Origin: Bin52 sp965243345
GTDB lineage: Bacteria > Pseudomonadota > Alphaproteobacteria > Thalassobaculales > Thalassobaculaceae
Reading direction: 5' to 3'
Assembly (NCBI GenBank): GCA_965243345.1
Contig: CBDEUR010000002.1
Span: 1-64,000, forward strand
DNA: 64,000 bases
Shown: positions 33,760 to 42,197 of the stretch, one piece after another
Layout: each line of letters starts with the position of its first letter
Numbering within the stretch: the first letter of the stretch is position 1
Translations under genes and position numbers: made by a program
The notes under the pieces: generated by a model
What the model saw: the letters and a program-made list of their open reading frames with translations, nothing else
Told to the model about the DNA's origin: nothing
The model's database searches: none

Positions 33760-34800
33760 TCAGTACGGCCGGCTGACAGACGAGACCCTGTCAGACACCC
33801 TCGCCGCTCCAGCGCCGGAGGGTGTCTCGCTGCTCTCGCGCGCTGCTGCCCGCGCCAATGCCGGCCGCCAGTATTCGGGCTCGGGCCGGAATACTGCACC
33901 GCGCTCGATGCGCACTGTCCGGGCTCCGATGCGCATGGACCGCTCGCCGGCGATCACCCCGAAATCCGCATCGCTGAGCACGAGCTGACGCATCATGCCC
34001 AGGGATACCAGGCGGCGGTACTCCAGCATGCCGCCGAAATCTCGACCGAGCCTGCGCAAGCGCTCGCGCAGCTCGTCCAGCGCCTGGCGGCTGCCCGCCC
34101 GCCAGCCTTCCCGGAAACTCCGCCGGAACACCGCCGACTCTTCCGGCGTGGAGGGCAATGCCGATGCGAGCGGTCGCCGCGGTTCGGGCCGGTGCATCAA
34201 CAGCCAGTCGCGCCAGGTCGGCATCACCGGGCGAATGCGCGCCAGCGCGCTGAGCACCAGGTACTCGTCGGCAGCAGCCGCCTCGCGCCCGTCACCCTCG
34301 AACGCTCCGAAGCTGCGCTCGACCACGGGCGGGATGACATACCCAACCTGGCGCGGACCCGGCGACACCACCCGGTGGAAGTCCCAGACCGCCGACAGCT
34401 CCGACGAACGACGCTCCAGAGCGCGCTCGACCTCCCAGGCGGCGCGGTCATAGCCGAGCTGCGCGCCCCACCCCTGCGCGGCCTGCACCAGCTGGTCGCG
34501 ACGCAACCGGGTAACTGCCGGCTCGGGTGGCTCTTCCGTGATGGCCAGCTCGACCTCAGCCAGCCGGCGCGGCGGCGCGCCGAGGCCGAGGTCGTCCGGG
34601 CCACCGAGCACCAGGCTGCCGTGAGGTGCAAACCCGAGCCACTCGAGCAGGCTCGGGCCACCGGTCTCTGGCGCAGCATAGAACAGGCGGGGTTGCGCGC
34701 ATGCGCCCAGCAGCAATGACGCCAGCGCCAGCACTGCCACGCCAGCATGTCGCCACTTTGGTCCACCTGGTCCTGTCATCCCTGATCCCCTGTGTCTCAC
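33760..34800 (-). CDS. traI: DotC/TraI-type outer-membrane lipoprotein
   Basis: 346 aa. Signal peptide with lipobox LLGAC near residue 34, so lipidation and outer-membrane location are expected. The body matches DotC: EWLGF, RRDQLVQAAQGWGAQLGYDRAAWEVERALERR, YVIPPVV, PTWRDWLLM and FRRSFREGW. DotC and DotD help place DotH in the outer-membrane core. GTG at 34800 overlaps the dotD stop; ATG 34779 is an alternative. Confidence 0.92.
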   Translation of the reverse strand: MRHRGSGMTGPGGPKWRHAGVAVLALASLLLGACAQPRLFYAAPETGGPSLLEWLGFAPHGSLVLGGPDDLGLGAPPRRLAEVELAITEEPPEPAVTRLRRDQLVQAAQGWGAQLGYDRAAWEVERALERRSSELSAVWDFHRVVSPGPRQVGYVIPPVVERSFGAFEGDGREAAAADEYLVLSALARIRPVMPTWRDWLLMHRPEPRRPLASALPSTPEESAVFRRSFREGWRAGSRQALDELRERLRRLGRDFGGMLEYRRLVSLGMMRQLVLSDADFGVIAGERSMRIGARTVRIERGAVFRPEPEYWRPALARAAARESSETPSGAGAARVSDRVSSVSRPY

Positions 34801-35321
34801 GGGCCGTAGCGCAGCTCGATGCGCCGATCCGCCGGCGAGAGCGCAACATCTCCCCTCGCGTGAATGGCGATTCCCGCGCGGCGCACGACTTCGTAGAGCT
34901 CGATCCGCTGGTGACGGAAGGTCACCATCGTCGGCGTGGCCGGCCGCTCTCCGACCACGCTGAAGCTGTACTGGATGCGTTTGGCGAGTGCCGCAAGCAG
35001 GCTTTCCACCGGACCATGCCAGTCGAGCCAGACCTTCTGGTGCAATTCCTCGGGCAGCTCCACACCGGGGGGTATCGTCTGGCCCGGCCCGGCCCGCTCA
35101 GGAACGATAAGTGCAGCCTCCGCCGCAGCAACCGCCCAGCTGGCCTTCGACGCCCGCTCGACCGATGCGGCGATCATCGCATCGATTTCCCGCAGCCGCG
35201 TGTCTTCGCTGCTCGGCGCCATCTGCACCGGCGCACAGGCGGCCAGCACCACCAACCACCCGGCCAGCAGGACTGGACACATGTCGCGGACGCCCGCCCC
35301 GGCGCACCTCGTGACTCCCAT
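34797..35321 (-). CDS. traH: DotD/TraH-type lipoprotein
   Basis: 174 aa, start ATG in a TGATG overlap with the prepilin peptidase gene. Lipobox LAAC near residue 29. The C-terminal half (VWLDWHGPVESLLAALAKRIQYSFSVVGERP) is the secretin-like N-domain of DotD. Partner of DotC in the outer-membrane complex. Confidence 0.88.
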   Translation of the reverse strand: MGVTRCAGAGVRDMCPVLLAGWLVVLAACAPVQMAPSSEDTRLREIDAMIAASVERASKASWAVAAAEAALIVPERAGPGQTIPPGVELPEELHQKVWLDWHGPVESLLAALAKRIQYSFSVVGERPATPTMVTFRHQRIELYEVVRRAGIAIHARGDVALSPADRRIELRYGP

Positions 35322-35818
35322 CACACCACCCATCGGTCCGGCAACACTCCCAACACCCGGCCAGCAAACACGATCAGGGCTCCGGCCACCATTCCCGGCG
35401 CGAGCGGGACGTAGCCGCGCCGGAACGGCCTGTTCCGGCGCCGCTGCAACCACGCCCGGTGCGCCACGGCACCGATACACCCGGCCAGCAGGCCCCAGGG
35501 CAGCCACAGGATCCCGAGCGCGCCGCCGAGCACTGCCAGCAGCAGGACATCGCCGCCCAGCAGCGGCCAGGGCACGCCGCGCACCGCTGCAACGCCGATC
35601 TGCACCACCCCGAAGAGGCCTCCGGCGAGCGCGCCCTGACCTGCCGTTACCAGCCCGCCAAACCCAGGCTCGCTCACAGCCCACCACACCAGCGCACAGA
35701 GGAGCGCTGCGCCGGACCAGCCGAGCGAAATCCGGAACCGCGAGGCATCGATGGTGGCAACCGCGCAGAGTGCGGCAGCCACGCCCGCGCCTGCCAGGGC
35801 CGCAATAACCGCGGTCAC
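35321..35818 (-). CDS. pilU: PilU-like prepilin peptidase (A24)
   Basis: 165 aa from GTG 35818, which overlaps the previous stop (GTGA). Six or so transmembrane helices. The two catalytic Asp of A24 peptidases appear in ATIDASRFRIS and GGDVLLLAVLG. It should cleave the PilS prepilin at its Gly. Shorter than full PilD and without a methylase domain, like IncI PilU. Confidence 0.78.
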   Translation of the reverse strand: MTAVIAALAGAGVAAALCAVATIDASRFRISLGWSGAALLCALVWWAVSEPGFGGLVTAGQGALAGGLFGVVQIGVAAVRGVPWPLLGGDVLLLAVLGGALGILWLPWGLLAGCIGAVAHRAWLQRRRNRPFRRGYVPLAPGMVAGALIVFAGRVLGVLPDRWVV

Positions 35819-36144
35819 CCCGGGGGCTCCCGGAACCGGGCCGGCAGCAGCGCACACCAGTCACGGGTGATGCGGTCGTCACACACACGCGCACGCACTG
35901 CCCCGGGCGCCACGACCAGGTCCGGGCCCTCCCGCACCGCCACGGCTGCGTCCTTCGCAAACTCTGCCAGGACCTTGAACGACCCGTGCAACAGGGAGAG
36001 CGCGGCGATCTCCGCGCCGAGTTCGGCACGGAATGCCTGGAACTCGGCGTACCGGGCGGCAAACCCGCTCTCTTCCCCTTCCTGTGCCTGCGCCGACACG
36101 GCGCCGGCGGCAAGAACCAACAGAACCATTGCGACGCAGCGCAT
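35815..36144 (-). CDS. Exported protein between pilS and pilU
   Basis: 109 aa. Signal peptide MRCVAMVLLVLAAGAVSAQA; the mature part is helical with two Cys that may pair. IncI pil operons carry a lytic transglycosylase (PilT) here, but there is no catalytic Glu motif and the size is too small, so it is not assigned. Confidence 0.55.
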   Translation of the reverse strand: MRCVAMVLLVLAAGAVSAQAQEGEESGFAARYAEFQAFRAELGAEIAALSLLHGSFKVLAEFAKDAAVAVREGPDLVVAPGAVRARVCDDRITRDWCALLPARFREPPG

Positions 36145-36147
36145 TAT

Positions 36148-36813
36148 CTAGCCAAACTGAATGTAGAGGTCATTCGCGCTGGCCCCACTGTCGCACGCGC
36201 CGGCCACGTTTGCCGCGGTGTACGGGACCGCGGCGGTTGCAGACGCCGTGATCCGGTTCGTGGCACTGCCCGCCACTGCGGAGGTGGGAACCGCCAGAGC
36301 CGTATTGCTCGACGTGTCCGCAACCACCAGGGCGTTTATGATGCCCGACCTCGCCCGGGTCTTGCCGATGTACGAACCGGCAATATCCGCGCAGGCTTCA
36401 TCATCAAGATCGTTGAACGCGATCCAGAACGTCCGCGTGTTTGTGCCATCGACGAACACGTTGAGCGTATCGCCGAACGGGTGGTTTGCCACGGTCGCCG
36501 ACACCCGCGCGGTATCAGGAATGACGCCGCGATTGTCGAGCAGCTCGATCGTCACGCCGGTATAGCTCGACGCCCCGGCAAACACGCGCTCGATGCCGCC
36601 CCGCACGTTGTTCAACAGCGTGATTGCATCGGTTCTCTTCTGCCGTTCCGAAGCCTGGGTGTAGTACACCACCACGCCAGCCACGACGACGCCGGCGAGC
36701 CCCAGATACAGAATGAACTCCAGCATCGTGAGACCACGCCATCGCTTGCGGCGCAACTCCCGAAATAGCCGCATGCGTGTGAACGCACCGCCACTGCGTA
36801 TCGATATTTCCAT
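36148..36813 (-). CDS. pilS: PilS type IVb-like major prepilin
   Basis: 221 aa behind GGGGAGAG. A leader of about 29 residues ends RRKRWRG, followed by LTMLEFILYLGLAGVVVAG: the Gly at -1, Glu at +5 and hydrophobic helix define a type IV prepilin. Two C-terminal Cys (DEACADIAG, AGACDSG) probably form the D-loop. It should form the thin pilus used for liquid mating. Confidence 0.88.
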   Translation of the reverse strand: MEISIRSGGAFTRMRLFRELRRKRWRGLTMLEFILYLGLAGVVVAGVVVYYTQASERQKRTDAITLLNNVRGGIERVFAGASSYTGVTIELLDNRGVIPDTARVSATVANHPFGDTLNVFVDGTNTRTFWIAFNDLDDEACADIAGSYIGKTRARSGIINALVVADTSSNTALAVPTSAVAGSATNRITASATAAVPYTAANVAGACDSGASANDLYIQFG

Positions 36814-36830
36814 CTGTCTCTCCCCGATCC

Positions 36831-37934
36831 TCACTGGATCTGTCCAAGAACGTCGAACATCGAGTTCACGGTCCCTCCGATCACCACTGCGCACAGCATC
36901 ATCAGCGCCGTGCGGGCCAACCCGAGCTGGGCTGCGAGCACCCGTTCGGCACGCTCGATCCAGCGCTGCAGGAACTCTGCTGTGCGCAGGTGCCACTCGG
37001 GCAGCCCTTCCAGCGCCTCGATCACCGCAATCAGGTCGGAGTCCGGAAACGACGTCCCGGCAAGGCGCATCGAGCGGCCGAACGGGTGGCCGCCGCCCAT
37101 CTGCCGGCGCACCATGGCGATACGCGAGCGCACGTAGGGCGGCGCGGTCTGCTCGATGCGCAGAAATGTGTCGTCCGACAGATCAATCCCGACCCGAAGG
37201 AACTCCAGCATCACCGCGAGGAATGACCACCCGGTGATGAGGCGGTATAGCGAGAAGGGAGGAAACCGATCCGCCGCGGTCCGGCCCCATCCGCTCCAGC
37301 AGACGACCGCCACCCACACGAGTGCGACCGTCCCCAACAGGCCGCATGCCAGCACGATCTCGTTGGCGCTGACCCACGTGGTCACATCGTAGAACAGGAT
37401 GGTGAGCGGGCCCCAGCGCGCACTGTCGGAGATGCCCGCCAGCACCGGCAGCACGTAGGAGCCGACCATCCACAGCAGCAGGACCAGGCACACGGCTATC
37501 AGTGCCGGCATCGAGAGTGCCTTGACCACCCCTGCGATCAGCCTCGCCTTCATTTCGGCGATCCGTGCGGCAGCCTCGAACAACGCCAGCGGCTGAATCG
37601 ATCCTCGACCATATCCCGAGAAGATCACCGATTCTGATGCAGGCAGCCACAGCGACAGCTCGTCGGCCAGCCGCCCGTTCGCGAGCCCCCGCTGCCACGA
37701 CCGCAGCATGAAGACCTCCGCCGAGCGGCTGCCGCTCTCAGCCCTTCTGATCGCGATATCAAGCGTCCGCCTGAGGTCGAGACCGGCGCGCAGGAGACCG
37801 GCGATCATGAAAAAGAGATCGACCCGCGCAGTGGTACGGGCTGCGGCCAGCCGCACCGCGGCGCGCGTGACCGCGCTGCCGATGGCGCGCAGGCCCTCGA
37901 GGCCGGCAGGCAGGAATGCGACCCGTACCGCCAT
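36831..37934 (-). CDS. pilR: PilR pilus platform protein (T2SS-F family)
   Basis: 367 aa, ATG one base after the pilQ stop. Two T2SSF-like halves, each ending in hydrophobic helices (MPALIAVCLVLLLWMVGSYV; RTALMMLCAVVIGGTVNSMF). The inner-membrane platform on which PilQ acts. Confidence 0.9.
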   Translation of the reverse strand: MAVRVAFLPAGLEGLRAIGSAVTRAAVRLAAARTTARVDLFFMIAGLLRAGLDLRRTLDIAIRRAESGSRSAEVFMLRSWQRGLANGRLADELSLWLPASESVIFSGYGRGSIQPLALFEAAARIAEMKARLIAGVVKALSMPALIAVCLVLLLWMVGSYVLPVLAGISDSARWGPLTILFYDVTTWVSANEIVLACGLLGTVALVWVAVVCWSGWGRTAADRFPPFSLYRLITGWSFLAVMLEFLRVGIDLSDDTFLRIEQTAPPYVRSRIAMVRRQMGGGHPFGRSMRLAGTSFPDSDLIAVIEALEGLPEWHLRTAEFLQRWIERAERVLAAQLGLARTALMMLCAVVIGGTVNSMFDVLGQIQ

Positions 37935-39791
37935 CTAGCTCGCCTCCTCCGACGCTCCCCGGCGCCGCCTGTGCGCCATTCCGATACGACCGGATCGACC
38001 ACGCAGCCGTGTACGGGTGCGCCTCTCTTCCGTCCATCCGCCCCCCGACCCGGTATCCTCCTTCCCATTCTGTGTGGTCACCGGCACTGCGCCGGCCGTA
38101 CCCGCCGTAGCCGCGGGCGCGTGCGACGTGCCGGCCCGCGCCTCCTCCGGCGGCCTCCGGAACATCGCCCGGATCTCGGGCTCCGCGCCAAAGCGCCCCG
38201 CCACACTGTCGGCAAATGCCTCCCCGGCCGCGTAACTGGCGCCTTTCCGCACCGCGTCCATCGGATCGACCTCGCCCCGGAACACCAGGTCCCAGATCTG
38301 GCCCGCGAGCGGCTCACCACCCAACGACTCGATCCAGTGGCGCTCCGCTCCAGCCGGATTGCGGGCCTGCACCAACTCCAGATACCCGGTATCGGGGCGG
38401 ATTATCTCGGCGACAACCTGCGCGCCGTCATAGCCGGCCCACGCCTCCCGGCTCGCCGCGGTGGTTCGCGAGCCCAGGCAGTCCGGGCACCCCTCGACAT
38501 GCCGCCACGACACCCGCGACCAGTTTCCGACGATCGCGGCCAGGCGCTCGGGGACCGCGGGCGGCGGCCGGTCGAGCGCGCAGCTCCGGCACAGCCGCGG
38601 AACCAGTGTCTGCTGCACCAGGAGCGCGATGTTGCCGGGTTTGCACACCTCCCCCGGTGTCACCCCCAGGTCCATCAGGCGAAACAGGATGCTGTTCGCG
38701 TTGGCGACGTGGATCGTCGTCCAAACCTGGTGGCCGCTGTCCACGAACTGCAGTACCTGCCTGGCCGCATCACCGTCACGAATTTCGGAGACCATACCTG
38801 CTGCCGGGTGCACTCGGCAGAAGTGCATCAGCGCCTCGGTGTAGTGCCGCGCGCGTTCCGGGCCGACGCCGGTTGTCGGCACGGCGATCTGCACGGCGCC
38901 GGGGATCGGGTACTCGACCGGATCTTCCACCGTGACAATGTTCAGCCGCCCTCCCCACTCGCGGTGCAGGAGTGCCATGTTCGTCGCCAGGGTCGTGCTC
39001 TTGCCGTCGCCCGTCACCCCGCCGATGATGCACGCGCCCCTGAGCGCAGAGCGCACCTCGGCGAACACCTGGGCGGTCCGCCCCGGATACCCCAGCGCCT
39101 CCAGCGTCGCGTCAGCCGGGATCTGTCCGTGGTAGAACAACCGAGTGAACATGTGGTCGCGGTCCGGCTCGCTCGGACCGCGCTGGCAGCGCAGGGCGGA
39201 GATTTCGCCGGGCAACGGCAGGTCCCGGCTGTTGCGGATCGAGAACCCCTGAAACGAGCCGCGCTGGTAGCCCGTCTGTGCGGAGCCGGCATCCTTCACA
39301 TGAAAGAGGTAGTTCATGACCCGGTTGCCGGTGGCAGGCGCCAGCCGTTCAAGGATCCGGATCTTGCGGTCGTTGGCAATGATGAAGATGTCGAGCCCCA
39401 TGTCCGAGCTCTCGAGCATCACATCGGCCGCCTTCGCCGAGGCGGCCTCGGCATAGACCTTGCGGACCCACAGCTGGATCGTCGCGTCCCCCTCCTCACC
39501 CGGCGCACCCGCACCGCCCTGCCACATCCGCTCGATTTCCGACCGGTCGGCGCTTTCCTCCTGCAACCGCTGTGGCAGATGTCCGGCGCTCTGCAGGTCG
39601 CGGAGCACAGAACGCAGGCGCGGGTTCTGCTCGAACCCCCGCAGGATCACGATCCGTCCGTCGCTCCACGCCGCGCACATCGAGCGAAATTCCTCGTCAA
39701 CCCCCGGCCCTCGGCGGACCAGCCTGCTACGCCTGTCGATCCCCAGCGGCTTGAGGAACTCCGAGAGCCTCCGTGCGAGACCCGCCACCAT
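37935..39791 (-). CDS. pilQ: PilQ pilus assembly ATPase
   Basis: 618 aa. GspE/PilB-type ATPase: Walker A GGVTGDGKSTT near residue 262, Asp box VTVEDPVEY, the Walker B-like VSEIRDGDAARQ and His box TTIHVANA. Two CxxC pairs (CRSC, CPDC) near residues 395-445 form the zinc site. Powers PilS polymerisation. The C-terminal 100 residues are disordered and basic. Confidence 0.92.
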   Translation of the reverse strand: MVAGLARRLSEFLKPLGIDRRSRLVRRGPGVDEEFRSMCAAWSDGRIVILRGFEQNPRLRSVLRDLQSAGHLPQRLQEESADRSEIERMWQGGAGAPGEEGDATIQLWVRKVYAEAASAKAADVMLESSDMGLDIFIIANDRKIRILERLAPATGNRVMNYLFHVKDAGSAQTGYQRGSFQGFSIRNSRDLPLPGEISALRCQRGPSEPDRDHMFTRLFYHGQIPADATLEALGYPGRTAQVFAEVRSALRGACIIGGVTGDGKSTTLATNMALLHREWGGRLNIVTVEDPVEYPIPGAVQIAVPTTGVGPERARHYTEALMHFCRVHPAAGMVSEIRDGDAARQVLQFVDSGHQVWTTIHVANANSILFRLMDLGVTPGEVCKPGNIALLVQQTLVPRLCRSCALDRPPPAVPERLAAIVGNWSRVSWRHVEGCPDCLGSRTTAASREAWAGYDGAQVVAEIIRPDTGYLELVQARNPAGAERHWIESLGGEPLAGQIWDLVFRGEVDPMDAVRKGASYAAGEAFADSVAGRFGAEPEIRAMFRRPPEEARAGTSHAPAATAGTAGAVPVTTQNGKEDTGSGGGWTEERRTRTRLRGRSGRIGMAHRRRRGASEEAS

Positions 39792-39795
39792 CCGA

Positions 39796-40473
39796 CTACT
39801 CTCGCCCTGCCGGCGCCGCAGACGCCTGCGGCAACGGGTTTAGCGTCGCACCCTCGACACGTACCTCCGGCGGCACAGCCTGGATGGCCGTTACCCGGCC
39901 GACACCGGGCACCTCGTCACCGACTCCCACGAAGAGCCGGGTGCCGTCCCCAAGCACGACGCCGGCGCGCGGCGCGGCCTGCGTGCCGTAGATCGAAAAC
40001 CAGGACATGTCCGCCGCGCTGGCCGACGGCACCGACGAGCCCGGACCGATCGGCACCTCGACGATCCTCTCCACCTCGACGATCTTCTCCACCTCCACCT
40101 CGACGATCTTCTCCACCACCTCGGGCGCCGGGAGAGCCCCGCGAATCAGCCGCTCCAACGCCAGCACCTCCAGCGCCAGCCTCTGGCGCGCTGCACACAT
40201 CACCAGGACCTCGTGCTCCAGCGCCAGGCCGCGGCTGATCTCGGATGGCGTGAGCGCCGACCCGAGCAGGCGCGCGATCTTCTCCTGCGGACAGGGATTG
40301 AGAAACCTGGCGGGCACCTGCGTCACGGGACCGCCGGAGGGGCTGTCACTCCCCTCCCCGGGGCCAGGCGCGACCGCATCCGCGGTCGCCTGGCCCACGG
40401 CCGGAGTCGCATCCGTCCCCCCCACCCACAGGGCTGCCAGCAGCGCGGAACAGACGGCCGGACGTATACGCAT
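39796..40473 (-). CDS. pilP: PilP-like pilus protein
   Basis: 225 aa behind GGGAGGCGAC. Signal peptide, then a helical part with a striking Val-Glu-Lys-Ile repeat (VEKIVEVEVEKIVEVERIVEV, about residues 119-139), and a small C-terminal beta domain (GVVLGDGTRLFVGVGDEVPGVGRVTAI) like PilP/TraP C-termini. First gene of the leftward pil-tra operon. IncI pilL-pilO, pilV and the shufflon are not in this window. Confidence 0.78.
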   Translation of the reverse strand: MRIRPAVCSALLAALWVGGTDATPAVGQATADAVAPGPGEGSDSPSGGPVTQVPARFLNPCPQEKIARLLGSALTPSEISRGLALEHEVLVMCAARQRLALEVLALERLIRGALPAPEVVEKIVEVEVEKIVEVERIVEVPIGPGSSVPSASAADMSWFSIYGTQAAPRAGVVLGDGTRLFVGVGDEVPGVGRVTAIQAVPPEVRVEGATLNPLPQASAAPAGRE

Positions 40474-40537
40474 GTCGCCTCCCTTGTCTGGAGACGACAG
40501 TAGGCACGCCAGGCTCCCCCTCGAAACCGGCCCTTGT

Positions 40538-40552
40538 CGGTTTTCTGTGGAC
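40538..40552 (-). promoter_or_regulatory. 15-bp element motif, copy 3
   Basis: Exact GTCCACAGAAAACCG on the minus strand, ending 64 bp before the pilP start. GTGCCTA follows 30 bp downstream, as it does 29 bp downstream of the copy at 59052. Likely part of the pil-tra operon promoter. Confidence 0.55.
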
Positions 40553-40646
40553 AGACGGTCCCGGCGTGCGCTTTCCCGGCCGGCCCCGGCCGGACGGGAT
40601 GCCCGTACGAGCGCTCAGATCACCAGGCCGGCACGCCGGGGCCCCA

Positions 40647-42197
40647 TCACGGCGCCGGTCCCGCATCCCCGAGGTGTGGTGCCTGCGGCCCGCCTGCCTT
40701 CTCGTGCTCCAGGCTGGCCTTCAGTTCCACCGGAAGCACCAGCTGGCGCATCGCGCGGGTCGCTGCCACGTAGCACACGTTCCACTTTTCAAGGGCCTGA
40801 ACCTGCGCCGCTCGCCCCCGCCCGCCGGCCTCCACGTATCCGAGGTTCAGATCTCCGAGCGGCTCAAAGTCGTTCCACAGGCGTACGCCGGGCCATTCGA
40901 GCCCCTTCGAGCGATGACCGGTACAGACGGTGACGACCGGCGTGCCGGCGGCGTGCATTCTTCGCTCCAGCCCTCGCACCTGCTCGAGACCGTCGTCCTC
41001 AACCAGGGTGACCAGGCGCGCGATTTCGCCGTCAGGCCCATACTCGGCTTCCGCGCGGACCTCGTCCCAGCTGTCATACCGCTGCACGGTCAGCGACCGG
41101 ATTTCCTCGCGCCGGCCCTGGCGCAGCGCATCGAGAGACTCCACCTCGGTCACGATGTGCTCGAAATTGTCGATGTCGATCGCCAGTCCCCGGGCCGACA
41201 GATCAAGCGCCGCCTCCAGCACGCCCGCGTTGGTACGGCAGATCACTCCCCCCTTGGGCCCGACCCATCCCCGGACAGGGCCCGGCCCGAGCCCCTGCAG
41301 CGCCCGGTCCGGGCCGCCGTCGGGCCGGCTGGCGAGAATCCGCATGCCGGTATCGGCGACCGGGGCACCGAAGCGGAAACTGCCCGTCAGGAAGAACTCC
41401 TCGCCGGACAGTCGATCGAGCGCATCCTCCGCGCCACGCCAGGAATAGATCTGCTGGTAGCTGTCGCCCACCGCCACCAGCGGCAGACCCGACTTCTCCA
41501 GGATCGAGCGCTGCACCGGGTTCAGATCCTGTGCCTCGTCGACCATCACGTATCTCTGGCCGGCAAACGCCCGCGCGCACAGTGCCGGCTCGCGCTCGAG
41601 CATCTTCAGGTACATGTCATGGGTCAGGTAGCCCGATCGTTCGCTCTGTTCGAGCCAGTCCCCGGCCATCGACACCAGACCGTCTGTCAGCAGACCCCGG
41701 GCCGCCGCGGCCCGCTCCCTGGCCGGCCCGGGCGGCATCGCCTCGGGGTCGCCAGTCATTGCGGTCAGGGCCGTGGTCGCATGACCCCGGGTGATCTCGG
41801 GATCATCCGACGCACAATACCCCGCCATGGTTCGGGCCACCGCACCGCCCAGCCTGTACCTGTTCCAACCATGCGGCATCTGAATGGTGCGCAGGACGCC
41901 GGCGTCCATCACACACCGCGCACGGCCGGGAATAAGCTCCCTGACCCTCTCGCCAACAGCGCGGCGGGCGAGCGAGTGCATGGTGCGCGACGTCACGCCT
42001 GTTCCCGAAAACTTCACCTGCGACTCCTGCGCGATTGACTTGTTGAAGGCCAGGTAGAGCCCCTTCGCCCTCCGGACCCCGGCAATTGCCAGCAGCGTCG
42101 TGGTCTTCCCCGTGCCGGCAAACGCCCGTATGCGCATCGGACGGTCGAGGTCCCGGGCCGCCTGCACGATCACTTCCTGTTCACCTGTCAGTTTCAC
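40647..42197 (-). CDS. UvrD-like superfamily 1 helicase
   Basis: 516 aa from GTG 42197 overlapping the previous stop (GTGA). Motifs: Walker A AFAGTGKTTT near residue 29, YLAFNKSIA, Walker B VMVDEAQDLNPVQ, VGDSYQQIYSWRGA, TGSFRFG, and motif V/VI VCTGHRSKGLEW and YVAATRA. Short UvrD/FBH1-like form; probably 3'-5' DNA unwinding in plasmid replication or repair. No HD nuclease domain, so it is not a Cas3. Confidence 0.88.
   Translation of the reverse strand: MKLTGEQEVIVQAARDLDRPMRIRAFAGTGKTTTLLAIAGVRRAKGLYLAFNKSIAQESQVKFSGTGVTSRTMHSLARRAVGERVRELIPGRARCVMDAGVLRTIQMPHGWNRYRLGGAVARTMAGYCASDDPEITRGHATTALTAMTGDPEAMPPGPARERAAAARGLLTDGLVSMAGDWLEQSERSGYLTHDMYLKMLEREPALCARAFAGQRYVMVDEAQDLNPVQRSILEKSGLPLVAVGDSYQQIYSWRGAEDALDRLSGEEFFLTGSFRFGAPVADTGMRILASRPDGGPDRALQGLGPGPVRGWVGPKGGVICRTNAGVLEAALDLSARGLAIDIDNFEHIVTEVESLDALRQGRREEIRSLTVQRYDSWDEVRAEAEYGPDGEIARLVTLVEDDGLEQVRGLERRMHAAGTPVVTVCTGHRSKGLEWPGVRLWNDFEPLGDLNLGYVEAGGRGRAAQVQALEKWNVCYVAATRAMRQLVLPVELKASLEHEKAGGPQAPHLGDAGPAP

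Noticed and set aside
36148..36813. A shufflon or PilV tip adhesin near pilS
   Set aside because: No repeats or rci-like tyrosine recombinase are found, and the protein has the size and ends of an ordinary major pilin.
37971..40238. 755-aa rightward frame opposite pilQ and pilP
   Set aside because: pilQ has complete Walker motifs on the other strand; the frame is a shadow.
40559..40646. Rho-independent terminator after the helicase gene
   Set aside because: GC-rich inverted sequences such as CCGGCCGGCCCCGGCCGG are present but no T-run follows on either strand, so no terminator is claimed.
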